28,725 nucleotides of DNA from Spirochaetales bacterium. GTDB lineage: Bacteria > Spirochaetota > Spirochaetia > JAGLYY01. The translations under genes were made by a program, and so were the position numbers. The notes under the pieces are model-generated. The model saw nothing but the letters and a program-made list of their open reading frames with translations, searched no databases and was not told where the DNA came from. Below are positions 7,332 through 14,731 of this stretch, piece after piece (the stretch's first letter is position 1; the number at the start of each line of letters is the position of its first letter). The stretch covers positions 1 through 28,725 of the forward strand of contig JAGLYY010000056.1 in NCBI GenBank assembly GCA_023131935.1, given 5' to 3'.

Positions 7332-8416
7332 GTGAAAAACAAAACATGCTTATAACAGCAAGCCCGCAGATCCATGGTCCCGAAACGACTGCCAAAATCA
7401 TGTGGCTGGTAACACTTTCATTGGTTCCAGCCGGAATCTGGGGTATTTTTGTCTTCGGCGCGCGATCGATCCTGGTTATTGGCGTATCGATTCTGGCATC
7501 GGTTATTTCAGAATATGTCATCGCAAGGATATCGAAGAAATCGACAATATTGGATGGAAGCGCATTTCTGACCGGACTTCTTATCGGGTACAATATGCCC
7601 GCTGCTGTTCCCCTTTTCATCCCTGCCGTTGCCTCGGTTTTCGCTATCGTAGTAGTAAAATGGAGCTTTGGCGGGCTTGGAGGAAACTGGATGAATCCTG
7701 CTTTAGCAGGAAGGGTATTCGTGTTCTTCTCGTGGACCGGTGGCATGACTACTTGGACAATGCCGGGCACTGTTCACAATGTTGCTGATACAGTATCCCA
7801 CGCTTCCCCTCTGGGCTTTATCAAGGCAGGGCTTCTCGATTTCTCCGGGGCTCTTCATGGTCCTGTTGAGTTCCTCTCTAATCAAGGCTACCCTCACAGC
7901 GGGATGGCTGAATCGATCGCTGAGTGGTTCGGGAATATCGGCATAACTATTTCCTATACCTACATAGATGGATTCCTGGGCAACATTCCCGGGTGTATCG
8001 GAGAGGTATCAGCTCTCCTTCTCCTCCTTGGCGGTATTTTTCTCTTAATCCGGAAAATCATTACTTGGCATATCCCGGTAGCGTATTTCGGCTCATTTGC
8101 CCTGCTTGTCTGGATTTTTGGGGGGCTCCGATATAATACCGGATTCTTTACCGGTGATCCCCTGTTTCATATCCTCACCGGTGGAATGATGCTCGGAGTT
8201 CTTTTCATGGCCACCGACATGGTCACCAGTCCAATAACCGGCAAAGGTATGATTATATTTGGCGTTGGCGCGGGGTTACTGACATTCATGATCCGATTTT
8301 ACGGGTCCTTCCCGGAGGGGGTATCTCTCGCGATTATTCTTATGAATATTTTTGTGCCGATGATCAATAGATATACCCAACCGGTCCGATTTGGTACACG
8401 GGGGAGTAAGAAATGA
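7328..8416 (+). CDS. rnfD: Rnf complex membrane subunit RnfD
   Basis: An integral-membrane subunit related to NqrB that carries covalent FMN in studied complexes. It is 362 residues with about eight to nine hydrophobic segments. The family motif GGLGGNWMNPALAGRVF (residues 115-131) and DGSAFLTGLLIGYNMP are present. The usual flavinylation motif, which ends in GATPL or SATPL with Thr as the FMN-bearing residue, appears here as VSHASPL (residues 156-162), so the acceptor position would be Ser160. Near the C-terminus, MATDMVTSPITGKG matches the family signature MATDPVT(S/T)P. The start ATG overlaps the rnfC stop in an ATGA, and the stop overlaps the rnfG start the same way. Confidence 0.94.
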   Translation: MSEKQNMLITASPQIHGPETTAKIMWLVTLSLVPAGIWGIFVFGARSILVIGVSILASVISEYVIARISKKSTILDGSAFLTGLLIGYNMPAAVPLFIPAVASVFAIVVVKWSFGGLGGNWMNPALAGRVFVFFSWTGGMTTWTMPGTVHNVADTVSHASPLGFIKAGLLDFSGALHGPVEFLSNQGYPHSGMAESIAEWFGNIGITISYTYIDGFLGNIPGCIGEVSALLLLLGGIFLLIRKIITWHIPVAYFGSFALLVWIFGGLRYNTGFFTGDPLFHILTGGMMLGVLFMATDMVTSPITGKGMIIFGVGAGLLTFMIRFYGSFPEGVSLAIILMNIFVPMINRYTQPVRFGTRGSKK

Positions 8417-8973
8417 AACAAGCAACGATAGTCGGTGGCAAACTGGCTTTGATATGTGCTCTTGCCGCGGTATCTCTTGGAGTGGCAAATGAAATTACTG
8501 CTCCGGTAATCGCTGAACTAAAAGCAAAACAACTGAAAGAAGCCCTTCAAATGGTTGTTCCCTCCGGGGAAGCCGGGGAAGAAACTTTCGTTGAGGATCA
8601 CCCCGCTGTCACAGCTTATTACCCGATAACCGAAGGTAATAGTACTACAGGTTACGTTATTAAGCTCGTCGGTAAGGGCTATGCCGGGGACTTAGTTCTC
8701 CTGGCTAGTTTTTCTCTTGAGGGAGAGATCCTCGGATCGGTTTTACTGGATAACGAAGAGACTCCCGGTTTAGGGAAGGAAGCGGAGAACCCCGAATACA
8801 TGAAGAGGTTTTATATCGGAACAGGTGGAACGAGCCCGGTTCCCGCGAAGAAATCGGAACTTTCTCAAGCCAATGCTGACGCCGTTTCAGGCGCGACAAT
8901 CACCTTTATAGGAATTGGCCAGGCCCTTTCAGCAGGTTCCGAATACACGAAAAAACTTGGAGGGGCCCAATGA
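8413..8973 (+). CDS. rnfG: Rnf complex flavoprotein subunit RnfG
   Basis: A subunit with one N-terminal membrane anchor (about residues 8-26) and an extracytoplasmic FMN-binding domain, related to NqrC; 186 residues. The covalent-flavin motif is intact: DAVSGATIT at residues 156-164, with Thr162 as the expected FMN phosphoester site made by an ApbE/Ftp flavin transferase. The other family motif, EETPGLG (115-121), is present. Family members usually have HHETPGLG, so the histidines are replaced here. ATGA overlaps with rnfD and rnfE indicate translational coupling. The flavin transferase gene itself is not in this window. Confidence 0.93.
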   Translation: MKQATIVGGKLALICALAAVSLGVANEITAPVIAELKAKQLKEALQMVVPSGEAGEETFVEDHPAVTAYYPITEGNSTTGYVIKLVGKGYAGDLVLLASFSLEGEILGSVLLDNEETPGLGKEAENPEYMKRFYIGTGGTSPVPAKKSELSQANADAVSGATITFIGIGQALSAGSEYTKKLGGAQ

Positions 8974-9596
8974 TTAAGGATATTACAAGAGGGTTTTTCA
9001 AAGAAAACCCTGTATTCGTTGTACTCCTTGGACTATGTCCCGCTTTAGGAGTTTCTACCAAGGTTGTAAACAGCATTGGGATGGGAGCGGGGGTAATCTT
9101 TGTCCTCCTAGGCTCAAACATTATGGTTTCCATGCTAAAGAACTTCATCCCCGAGAAGGTCAGGATACCGGCATACATAGTAATCATCGCCTCCTTCGTC
9201 ACCATAGTACAGATGGTAATGCAGGCTTTCATGCCTGATCTTTATAAAAGCCTGGGGGTTTTCGTTCCTCTTATCGTTGTAAACTGTATCATCCTCGGAA
9301 GGGCTGAAGCCTTTGCCAATAAGAATAACCTTTTTCGTTCGATTCTCGATGCCCTCGGGATGGGGATCGGTTTTACCTTCGCCCTCTTTCTCATCTCGCT
9401 TGTACGGGAAATCCTGGGTGCCGGAACCATCACCCTTTTTCCCATGGGGAGTTGGGACGGAATAATCGTTATACCGATTCTCTCAAACGCGCCTGTCCGG
9501 GTTATGGCACTCGCGGCGGGAGCTCTTTTAGTACTTGGATATCTGAAAGCACTCTGGAATGTATTTGAGGCAAGGAAGAAGGAGCCGGTATCATGA
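8970..9596 (+). CDS. rnfE: Rnf complex membrane subunit RnfE
   Basis: A six-helix membrane subunit related to NqrD; 208 residues. The opening MIKDITRGFFKENPVFVVLLGLCPALGVST is typical of RnfE/NqrD, including the Cys in GLCPALG that in Rnf/Nqr structures contributes to a membrane iron centre together with RnfA/NqrE. The central segment LVIV-like NCIILGRAEAFA and the DALGMGIGFT turn are also family signatures. It shares four-base ATGA overlaps with rnfG and rnfA. Confidence 0.94.
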   Translation: MIKDITRGFFKENPVFVVLLGLCPALGVSTKVVNSIGMGAGVIFVLLGSNIMVSMLKNFIPEKVRIPAYIVIIASFVTIVQMVMQAFMPDLYKSLGVFVPLIVVNCIILGRAEAFANKNNLFRSILDALGMGIGFTFALFLISLVREILGAGTITLFPMGSWDGIIVIPILSNAPVRVMALAAGALLVLGYLKALWNVFEARKKEPVS

Positions 9597-10189
9597 CCTA
9601 CATTGCAATACTCATTACCTTTGTTTTTATCAGTAACTTCGTTCTTACTCAGTTTCTCGGAATATGTCCCTTCATCGGAGTATCAAAAAATGTTGATTCA
9701 GCGGTTGGTATGGGTTTTGCCGTAACTTTTGTTATGGCGCTGGCCTCAATAGCGACCTGGGCGATCCAGCATCTTGTCCTTATCCCTTTGAAGATTGAGT
9801 TTCTGCAGACTATCACCTTCATCCTGGTAATCGCGGCACTGGTGCAGCTCGTTGAAATGGTGATACAGAAAATATCTCCTCCTCTCTACAAGGCCCTTGG
9901 TATTTATCTGCCCCTCATCACAACCAACTGTGCGGTTATGGGTATAGCCCTTATCGCCGTGAGGAGCGATTTTTCCGCACTGGAAAGTTTTGTCGCGGGG
10001 ATCGCCGCTGGTTTCGGGTTCCTTCTTGCTATTATCCTGATGTCAACGATCCGCGAAAAACTGGATGCCGAGTGGATTCCGAAACATCTTCGGGGTGTTC
10101 CCATTGCGTTTATCACCGGAGGCTTGATGGCCCTGGCTTTTATGGCCTTTGACAAGGCTCTTATTAATAACCTGTTTCCGGGTCTTTAG
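9593..10189 (+). CDS. rnfA: Rnf complex membrane subunit RnfA
   Basis: A six-helix membrane subunit related to NqrE, arranged inversely to RnfE in the membrane; 198 residues. The family motifs NFVLTQFLGICPFIGVSK (residues 14-31, with the iron-centre Cys), LPLITTNCAVMG (with the second conserved Cys) and VAGIAAGFGFLLAIILMSTIREKL are clear. GICPFIGVSKNVDSAVGMG is the RnfA wording that separates it from RnfE. It begins in an ATGA overlap with rnfE. The rnfB start lies 8 bases after the stop, preceded by AGGAGG. Confidence 0.94.
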   Translation: MTYIAILITFVFISNFVLTQFLGICPFIGVSKNVDSAVGMGFAVTFVMALASIATWAIQHLVLIPLKIEFLQTITFILVIAALVQLVEMVIQKISPPLYKALGIYLPLITTNCAVMGIALIAVRSDFSALESFVAGIAAGFGFLLAIILMSTIREKLDAEWIPKHLRGVPIAFITGGLMALAFMAFDKALINNLFPGL

Positions 10190-10197
10190 GAGGAAGT

Positions 10198-11022
10198 ATG
10201 ATTATTTTATACTCGTTTCTTTCAGTTACCCTCCTTGGGCTCATCTTTGGGGTAGGGCTTTCTATGGCGTCAAAAGCCTTGGCAGTCCGTAAGGATGAAA
10301 AAGTCGAAGCGGTGGAGAGCAAACTCCCCGGGATAAACTGCGGGGCTTGTGGATATGCAGGATGTTCAGGCTACGCTGAGGCAATTGCGAAAGAGGAGGA
10401 GGAAGACCTGACCCTATGCTCTCCCGGCGGACCTGATGTTGCTTTAGAGCTTGCAGAGATTATGGGTGTTGAGGTCGAAATATCCAACCAGAGGATGGTA
10501 GCACAGGTATTTTGTCGTGGAAATGATGAGCGGTCGAAAACAGAATTTGTGTACCAGGGCGTTACTGACTGTAACGCGGCCTACCTCTACTTTGGCGGAA
10601 ACAAATCCTGTAAATACGGGTGTCTCGGTTTAGATTCCTGTATTAAAGTCTGTCCTGTAGATGCTATCATCCACGATGAAGATGGATGTGTATGGGTGGA
10701 CAAAGAACTATGTATCTCCTGTGGAAAGTGTATCGATATCTGCCCGACAGGGGTGATGAAGCTTATTCCCCATGAAGCTGATTATATTGTAGCCTGTAAT
10801 TCAAAAGATAAGGGTGCAGTTACAAGAAAGTACTGTTCAGTTGGATGTATCGGATGTAAAATGTGTGAAAAGGCATCCCCGGAAGGCGGATACAAGGTAG
10901 ATAATTTTCTGGCGACGATCGATTACTCAATGGATGGAGAGAGAGAGGCTGCCAGTGTGAAATGTCCTCCTAAATGTATCTTAAGCCTTAAGGGAGTAAC
11001 GGTAAAGGATGAGAAAAATTAA
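10198..11022 (+). CDS. rnfB: Rnf complex ferredoxin-type subunit RnfB
   Basis: An electron-entry subunit with an N-terminal helix (residues 3-26) and cytoplasmic Fe-S domains; 274 residues, starting behind AGGAGG. The Fe-S domain has C48/C51/C56/C74 (NCGACGYAGCSGY ... C). Two complete ferredoxin motifs follow: C138/C142/C148/C152-P and C172/C175/C178/C182-P. A further motif, C213/C217/C220/C223 (CSVGCIGCKMCEKASP), lacks the usual CP cysteine, and the partner motif expected about 25 residues later is reduced to C256 and C260 (KCPPKC). This second ferredoxin unit therefore probably holds one cluster instead of two. The stop overlaps the next gene by 14 bases, which suggests coupling. Confidence 0.94.
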   Translation: MIILYSFLSVTLLGLIFGVGLSMASKALAVRKDEKVEAVESKLPGINCGACGYAGCSGYAEAIAKEEEEDLTLCSPGGPDVALELAEIMGVEVEISNQRMVAQVFCRGNDERSKTEFVYQGVTDCNAAYLYFGGNKSCKYGCLGLDSCIKVCPVDAIIHDEDGCVWVDKELCISCGKCIDICPTGVMKLIPHEADYIVACNSKDKGAVTRKYCSVGCIGCKMCEKASPEGGYKVDNFLATIDYSMDGEREAASVKCPPKCILSLKGVTVKDEKN

Positions 11023-12997
11023 GCTGATTTTCGGCACTCATAACACTCTTCCCCATGGGCTGGGTGAAGAAGAGTTTGAGAAAGCCTATCAGCTTTCGTA
11101 TAAGCCTTTCCTGACAACCCTTTATAACTATCCGGAGATGCCGATAACTCTTCATTATTCGGGCATTCTCCTTGAATGGTTTGAGTCCTATCACCCGGAG
11201 TTCCTCATGCTTTTGAACGACATGGTGCGGAGGAAGCAGGTAGAGCTTCTGGGTGGTGGGTACTATCAGCCCGCGTTTCCCCTTGTCCCCGGCAGCGACC
11301 GTCTTGGACAGATCGAAACCCTCACAACAACGTTACGAAAGCGTTTCGGTAAAAGACCAAGGGGAATTTGGATCCCGGAATTAATCTGGGAACCATCTCT
11401 TCCAGTTCCCCTGCGCACCAGTGGCATGGATTTCACCTTCCTCGATGAAAGTCAATTCAGTCAGGCTGGCTGCGGAAAAGGGGACATGAACATGCCATGT
11501 ATTACCGAAGATCAAGGCAAATCGGTAATTGTATATCCCATATCAGGAGGAATTCTCCAGGACATTCCTGGTTCACAACCAAGGGAAATCCTCGAAAGAA
11601 TCATCTCCCTCCGTCATCCAAACGAGGAGCGGGTGGTGGTCTTTATCTGGAGGGGGGAGCTGCATTACTCCGAAAAGGGTATCAAGCTGCTTTCCTGGGT
11701 TGATTCCTTTCTGGAGCTCTTAAGAACAAACAAAGACAAGGTTACGACAGTCTTGCCGGGGGAATTCCACAAAACCTGTGGGCCGTTGAAAAAACTCTAT
11801 TTCCCCTGTACCGGCTACAGTGAACAGATTGAGAGAGAAAATTCAGAACCGGAAAAGATTGTTGTAAGGGATGACGCTTCTCCCAACACACCGGCCAACG
11901 GTTTTTTCCGCCAATTCCTCTCCAGGTATGAAGAGAGCAACCTCCTGTACTGTAAGATGATGCACATCCACATCCTTGTGAATCAGATCCGGGCTGATAA
12001 AAGCAGGAAGAAAACAGCCAGGAATGATCTCTGGAGGGGGCAGGGGAATAGCGCATTCTGGCATGGAGTATCCGCCGGGCTATATCAGAACAGGATAAGG
12101 AAAGCAGCTTATTCCGCCCTGATAGAATCGGAAAAAACAACAAGGGAGCGGGGTATTTTCAGGACCGCCCTCTCTCCCGGTGATTTTGATATGGATGGCG
12201 TGCTGGAATACCTGTACAACGGTCAATACATTAACGCCTATGTTCATCTTCGCGGGGGCGTTCTCTTTGAGCTGGATCATCTTCCATCTGCCTGGAATTA
12301 CCTTGATACGATGCGCCGTTACAAGGAAGATTATCACTCCCAGATTAAGGAACCGGTTCCATTTGACAGATATCCGCGGAGGGGATTCATCGACCATTTC
12401 TTTCATTCCTCTAATACAGTACAGAATTTCGACCGGATGCAGTACCAGGAGATGGGTTCTTTTATTGACGCAAATTATCTGCTCGAAGAGTTGGACCGCG
12501 ATCACAAAGAAGTTACCTTAAGAAGTGATGGTCTCGTTATCCAAAAAGGGAATGCTATTCCTGTCTCAATACGGAAGACATACAGCTTTAAACGAAGTAC
12601 TGTTTCTCTTGAATATGAGATTCGTCATTTCTCAAAGGAGAGAGAATCTTATATCTTCGGTTCAGAAATAAACCTGTCCTTTGCCGGCAATACTGATGAG
12701 GATGCAGCGGTTGAAATTCAGGGGGAGAAACCCAGAAGAAACTTTTTGAAGGAACCATTGTCGATAGATTCTACCAAAGAAATAAATATCGAAGATAAAT
12801 ATAACCGGACACGGCTGAATCTATCCTCAGCAATTACTTTCCAATTATGGTGTACCCCTGTGGTAACATACACACGGCTTCACCAGGCTCAAAGAAAAGA
12901 TTATCAATCAAGCTGCTTCATCCCGCGATGGAGGTTCAATTTGCTTCCCGGGGAGGTTTGGAGAAATACTCTGACCTTAAGGATAGATAAAAAATAG
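11009..12997 (+). CDS. GH57-family alpha-glucanotransferase/amylase homologue with degenerate catalytic motifs
   Basis: A 662-residue protein with the three-part plan of GH57 4-alpha-glucanotransferases: an N-terminal barrel (about 1-250), a DUF1925-like helical region (about 290-390) and a DUF1926-like beta domain (about 400-660). Of the five conserved GH57 regions, the nucleophile motif survives (WIPELIWEP, Glu124). The others are altered: HQP reads THNTLP (10-15); GxYE reads GGGYYQP with Q87 in place of Glu; the acid/base DDGE motif reads WRGE at 214-217, so the catalytic Asp is gone; and NDAYWHG reads NSAFWHG (347-353). It is probably not a working glycosidase, or it uses different chemistry; binding of glucans is an inference. 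It is cytoplasmic (no signal). It overlaps rnfB by 14 bases and ends the operon. Confidence 0.82.
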   Translation: MRKIKLIFGTHNTLPHGLGEEEFEKAYQLSYKPFLTTLYNYPEMPITLHYSGILLEWFESYHPEFLMLLNDMVRRKQVELLGGGYYQPAFPLVPGSDRLGQIETLTTTLRKRFGKRPRGIWIPELIWEPSLPVPLRTSGMDFTFLDESQFSQAGCGKGDMNMPCITEDQGKSVIVYPISGGILQDIPGSQPREILERIISLRHPNEERVVVFIWRGELHYSEKGIKLLSWVDSFLELLRTNKDKVTTVLPGEFHKTCGPLKKLYFPCTGYSEQIERENSEPEKIVVRDDASPNTPANGFFRQFLSRYEESNLLYCKMMHIHILVNQIRADKSRKKTARNDLWRGQGNSAFWHGVSAGLYQNRIRKAAYSALIESEKTTRERGIFRTALSPGDFDMDGVLEYLYNGQYINAYVHLRGGVLFELDHLPSAWNYLDTMRRYKEDYHSQIKEPVPFDRYPRRGFIDHFFHSSNTVQNFDRMQYQEMGSFIDANYLLEELDRDHKEVTLRSDGLVIQKGNAIPVSIRKTYSFKRSTVSLEYEIRHFSKERESYIFGSEINLSFAGNTDEDAAVEIQGEKPRRNFLKEPLSIDSTKEINIEDKYNRTRLNLSSAITFQLWCTPVVTYTRLHQAQRKDYQSSCFIPRWRFNLLPGEVWRNTLTLRIDKK

Positions 12998-13014
12998 AGG
13001 CCTTTGTTGTTCAC

Positions 13015-14268
13015 TTAAAGACGAACCAGTATATCATCTATCCATGGCTGACTTTCGGTGTAATAATTCTCCTGGGCATTCAGAAATTCAAGAAAAGCCT
13101 TCCGATACTCTTTCATGAAGTAATAAGCCTGCCCTAAATAAAATCGTGCCCGGGAATCTATATTCTTTTCTCTGCGTACGCTTAAGAAGTTTCTTAGCTG
13201 GAGGGCTGCTTCCGACCATTCATTCCGGGAAAAGTCACCGTTAAGTATCTGCGTAAGGGTCCGTTCTGAGCCCGACTGCGGGGTTTCAGTGTCTTTTTCG
13301 AGGACTACCGGGGTTAAGGGATTATCTGATTCCCGGGGAAAGGTCTTAAGTATCTGATTGACTACTTTTTCAGAATCCTCAGAGAGGGGAATAAGATCTT
13401 TATCAAAAAGGGCGGAAGATGATACAAGAGGGCGCCCGCTTTCAATCTCATGGACAATATGCAGTTCCGGCAGAGGGCGGGGCCGTACAGAGAAGGAAGT
13501 TTCAGGAAATTTTGTTTCGACAGTGATTCTGACAGCTTGAGAGGTTACATTTTGCCCGGGGATGATAGGGAAAGTTCCGGCGGTACTAAGGTCCTTGTCG
13601 AAAACTCCATAATACCAGTTGGTGTTTACCGGGGCTTTTTCCCGGTATTCAACACTCCCACCCTTAAGTTGAGCTACGAGCCGGGGTCTTTGGTCTAAGT
13701 CCATATCCTGAATCGGGGCATGGTGCCGGTAAACAAGAAGATCTCTGCTTGGCCTGGATGTACTGAATCTCAGGATGATGAAGTCTCCAAAGAGATCGGT
13801 ACGTATATCGCTAATTGTGGTAGACCTGTCAACTTCGGTAATAACCTGCTCTTCTCCCGTACCGCTGCGGATAATTGTCGCGCCATGCTTAACAGCTATA
13901 GGGTTTACCGATACGTTTCGGTAGGGAATGAAAATCTTTTGTACCTCTTTGTCCAGGACAGCAAGGATAGCATAATAGTATTCAGTATTTGATGGAGGAT
14001 AATCGGTAAATTCTTCATCTCCAGCATCGACTCTTCCTACCTCGGTGGAATCAGGGAAGGTAGTTTCGTTGATCGGATCGGTATACCGGTAGATGGAATA
14101 GTAATCTACTGATGCTGGGTCATCCTGCCAGGAGATACGGACCGAGCTCTCTTGCTGCATGATCCTTAGGCTGGATACAAAAGGGGCAAACCTTTCCTGA
14201 GCGAAGATCCTCGCAGGCAAGAGAAAAAAAGGCAGAAAGAGAAGCATTAAGAGGTGTCGGCCTTTCAC
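13015..14268 (-). CDS. exported protein with fibronectin-III-like N-terminal domain and C-terminal helical repeat
   Basis: A 417-residue protein starting at GTG 14268, with an AGGAG site about 8 bases upstream. The signal peptide is plain (MKGRHLL, a hydrophobic run, cleavage near IFAQ at residues 21-24), so it is periplasmic or surface-exposed. Residues about 30-112 look like a fibronectin type III fold (VRISWQDDP, DYYSIYRY, FTDYPPSNTEYYYAILAV). A similar half-module follows at about 165-235 (FIILRFSTSRPSRDLLVYRH ... NTNWYYGVFD). The C-terminal segment (about 340-417) is helical and TPR-like (FYLGQAYYFMKEYRKAFLEFLNAQE). I do not recognise a specific function; adhesion or envelope scaffolding is conceivable. 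It converges on the GH57 gene with 17 bases between the stops, too few for a hairpin terminator. Confidence 0.78.
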   Translation of the reverse strand: MKGRHLLMLLFLPFFLLPARIFAQERFAPFVSSLRIMQQESSVRISWQDDPASVDYYSIYRYTDPINETTFPDSTEVGRVDAGDEEFTDYPPSNTEYYYAILAVLDKEVQKIFIPYRNVSVNPIAVKHGATIIRSGTGEEQVITEVDRSTTISDIRTDLFGDFIILRFSTSRPSRDLLVYRHHAPIQDMDLDQRPRLVAQLKGGSVEYREKAPVNTNWYYGVFDKDLSTAGTFPIIPGQNVTSQAVRITVETKFPETSFSVRPRPLPELHIVHEIESGRPLVSSSALFDKDLIPLSEDSEKVVNQILKTFPRESDNPLTPVVLEKDTETPQSGSERTLTQILNGDFSRNEWSEAALQLRNFLSVRREKNIDSRARFYLGQAYYFMKEYRKAFLEFLNAQENYYTESQPWIDDILVRL

Positions 14269-14298
14269 AAGAGACGCTCCTGTTAATTAGTGTCTACC

Positions 14299-14328
14299 AT
14301 AATAATCGGCTTAAGAACCTTCTGTCCA
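14299..14328 (-). promoter_or_regulatory. promoter candidate for the exported Fn3-like gene
   Basis: On the minus strand TGGACA (14323-14328) and TATTAT (14299-14304) are separated by 18 bases; each matches 5 of 6 sigma70 consensus bases. Transcription would begin near 14292, about 24 bases before the GTG start. The same stretch reads GCCGATTA, one base from the sigma28 (FliA) -10 consensus, but the matching TAAA -35 is absent, so sigma70 is preferred. Confidence 0.45.
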
Positions 14329-14344
14329 TAGATATTTCAAGGGT

Positions 14345-14373
14345 TTGACAGGTAGAAGAGATATCCATACACT
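14345..14373 (+). promoter_or_regulatory. sigma70-type promoter for the Cas2-like gene, probably giving a leaderless mRNA
   Basis: A perfect TTGACA (14345-14350) is followed by a 17-base spacer and TACACT (14368-14373, 4 of 6). The expected start point 7 bases downstream is 14380, the A of the ATG. No Shine-Dalgarno sequence lies in front of that ATG, which agrees with a leaderless transcript. It is likely the main promoter of the run extending through prfB. Confidence 0.55.
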
Positions 14374-14379
14374 ATAGCC

Positions 14380-14670
14380 ATGTTTGTTGCTGTCTCCTGT
14401 GATTTATCAAATGAAGACCATATTGATGATGTGCGTGATATTCTCAAACAGTTTGGTTTTAAAGAGGTCCAGAAAAATCTCTTTGAATCCGCCCGGCTGA
14501 AGGAGAATACAGTTTCCCGTTTGAAAAGAGAGTTGGATAAGGCAACCGATTCTTTCGATAAATTGAGGTTTTATCAGTTCCCGATAAAGGAAACCCTGGT
14601 AATTACTGAACTCGTACAGAAGAAATGGAAGAGAATCATTGTCCGGGATGTTATTGGGCAGGAACATTAA
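14380..14670 (+). CDS. orphan Cas2-like protein
   Basis: A 96-residue protein with the pattern of the Cas2/VapD ferredoxin-like fold: a first strand MFVAVSCDLS ending in the conserved Asp at residue 8, a helix VRDILKQFGF, a second strand with KNLFESARL, a second helix SRLKRELDKA, then DKLRFYQFP and a last strand ETLVITEL. Cas2 proteins are small metal-dependent nucleases or structural partners of Cas1; VapD is a related RNase toxin. No Cas1, other cas gene or repeat array occurs in the window. The gene sits instead ahead of prfB, 61 bases upstream and on the same strand, so a housekeeping RNA-related role is more likely than spacer acquisition (inference). The ATG is fixed by the fold's first strand; no ribosome-binding site is seen. 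Confidence 0.65.
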   Translation: MFVAVSCDLSNEDHIDDVRDILKQFGFKEVQKNLFESARLKENTVSRLKRELDKATDSFDKLRFYQFPIKETLVITELVQKKWKRIIVRDVIGQEH

Positions 14671-14700
14671 AAGAATTATCCTGATGAACAACAAAAATAA

Positions 14701-14718
14701 TCCTATCGGAATATAGGA
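14701..14718 (+). promoter_or_regulatory. small hairpin overlapping the prfB Shine-Dalgarno
   Basis: TCCTAT (14701-14706) and ATAGGA (14713-14718) are perfect inverted arms around a 6-base loop. The 3' arm includes the first bases of the AGGAGG ribosome-binding site (14715-14720). Folding would partly hide the site, so it could tune initiation of release factor 2. The stem is only 6 bp with three G-C or C-G pairs, so it may be chance. Confidence 0.3.
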
Positions 14719-14731
14719 GGGGAGAACTACC

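Noticed and set aside
12998..13014. A shared terminator between the converging GH57 and Fn3-like genes
   Set aside because: Only 17 bases separate the stops and no inverted repeat or T-run is present.
14299..14328. A sigma28 (flagellar) promoter suggested by GCCGATTA
   Set aside because: The -35 element TAAA at the required distance is missing, while a sigma70 pair fits better.
14380..14670. A CRISPR-Cas locus suggested by the Cas2-like gene
   Set aside because: No cas1, effector gene or regularly spaced repeat array is present anywhere in the window.
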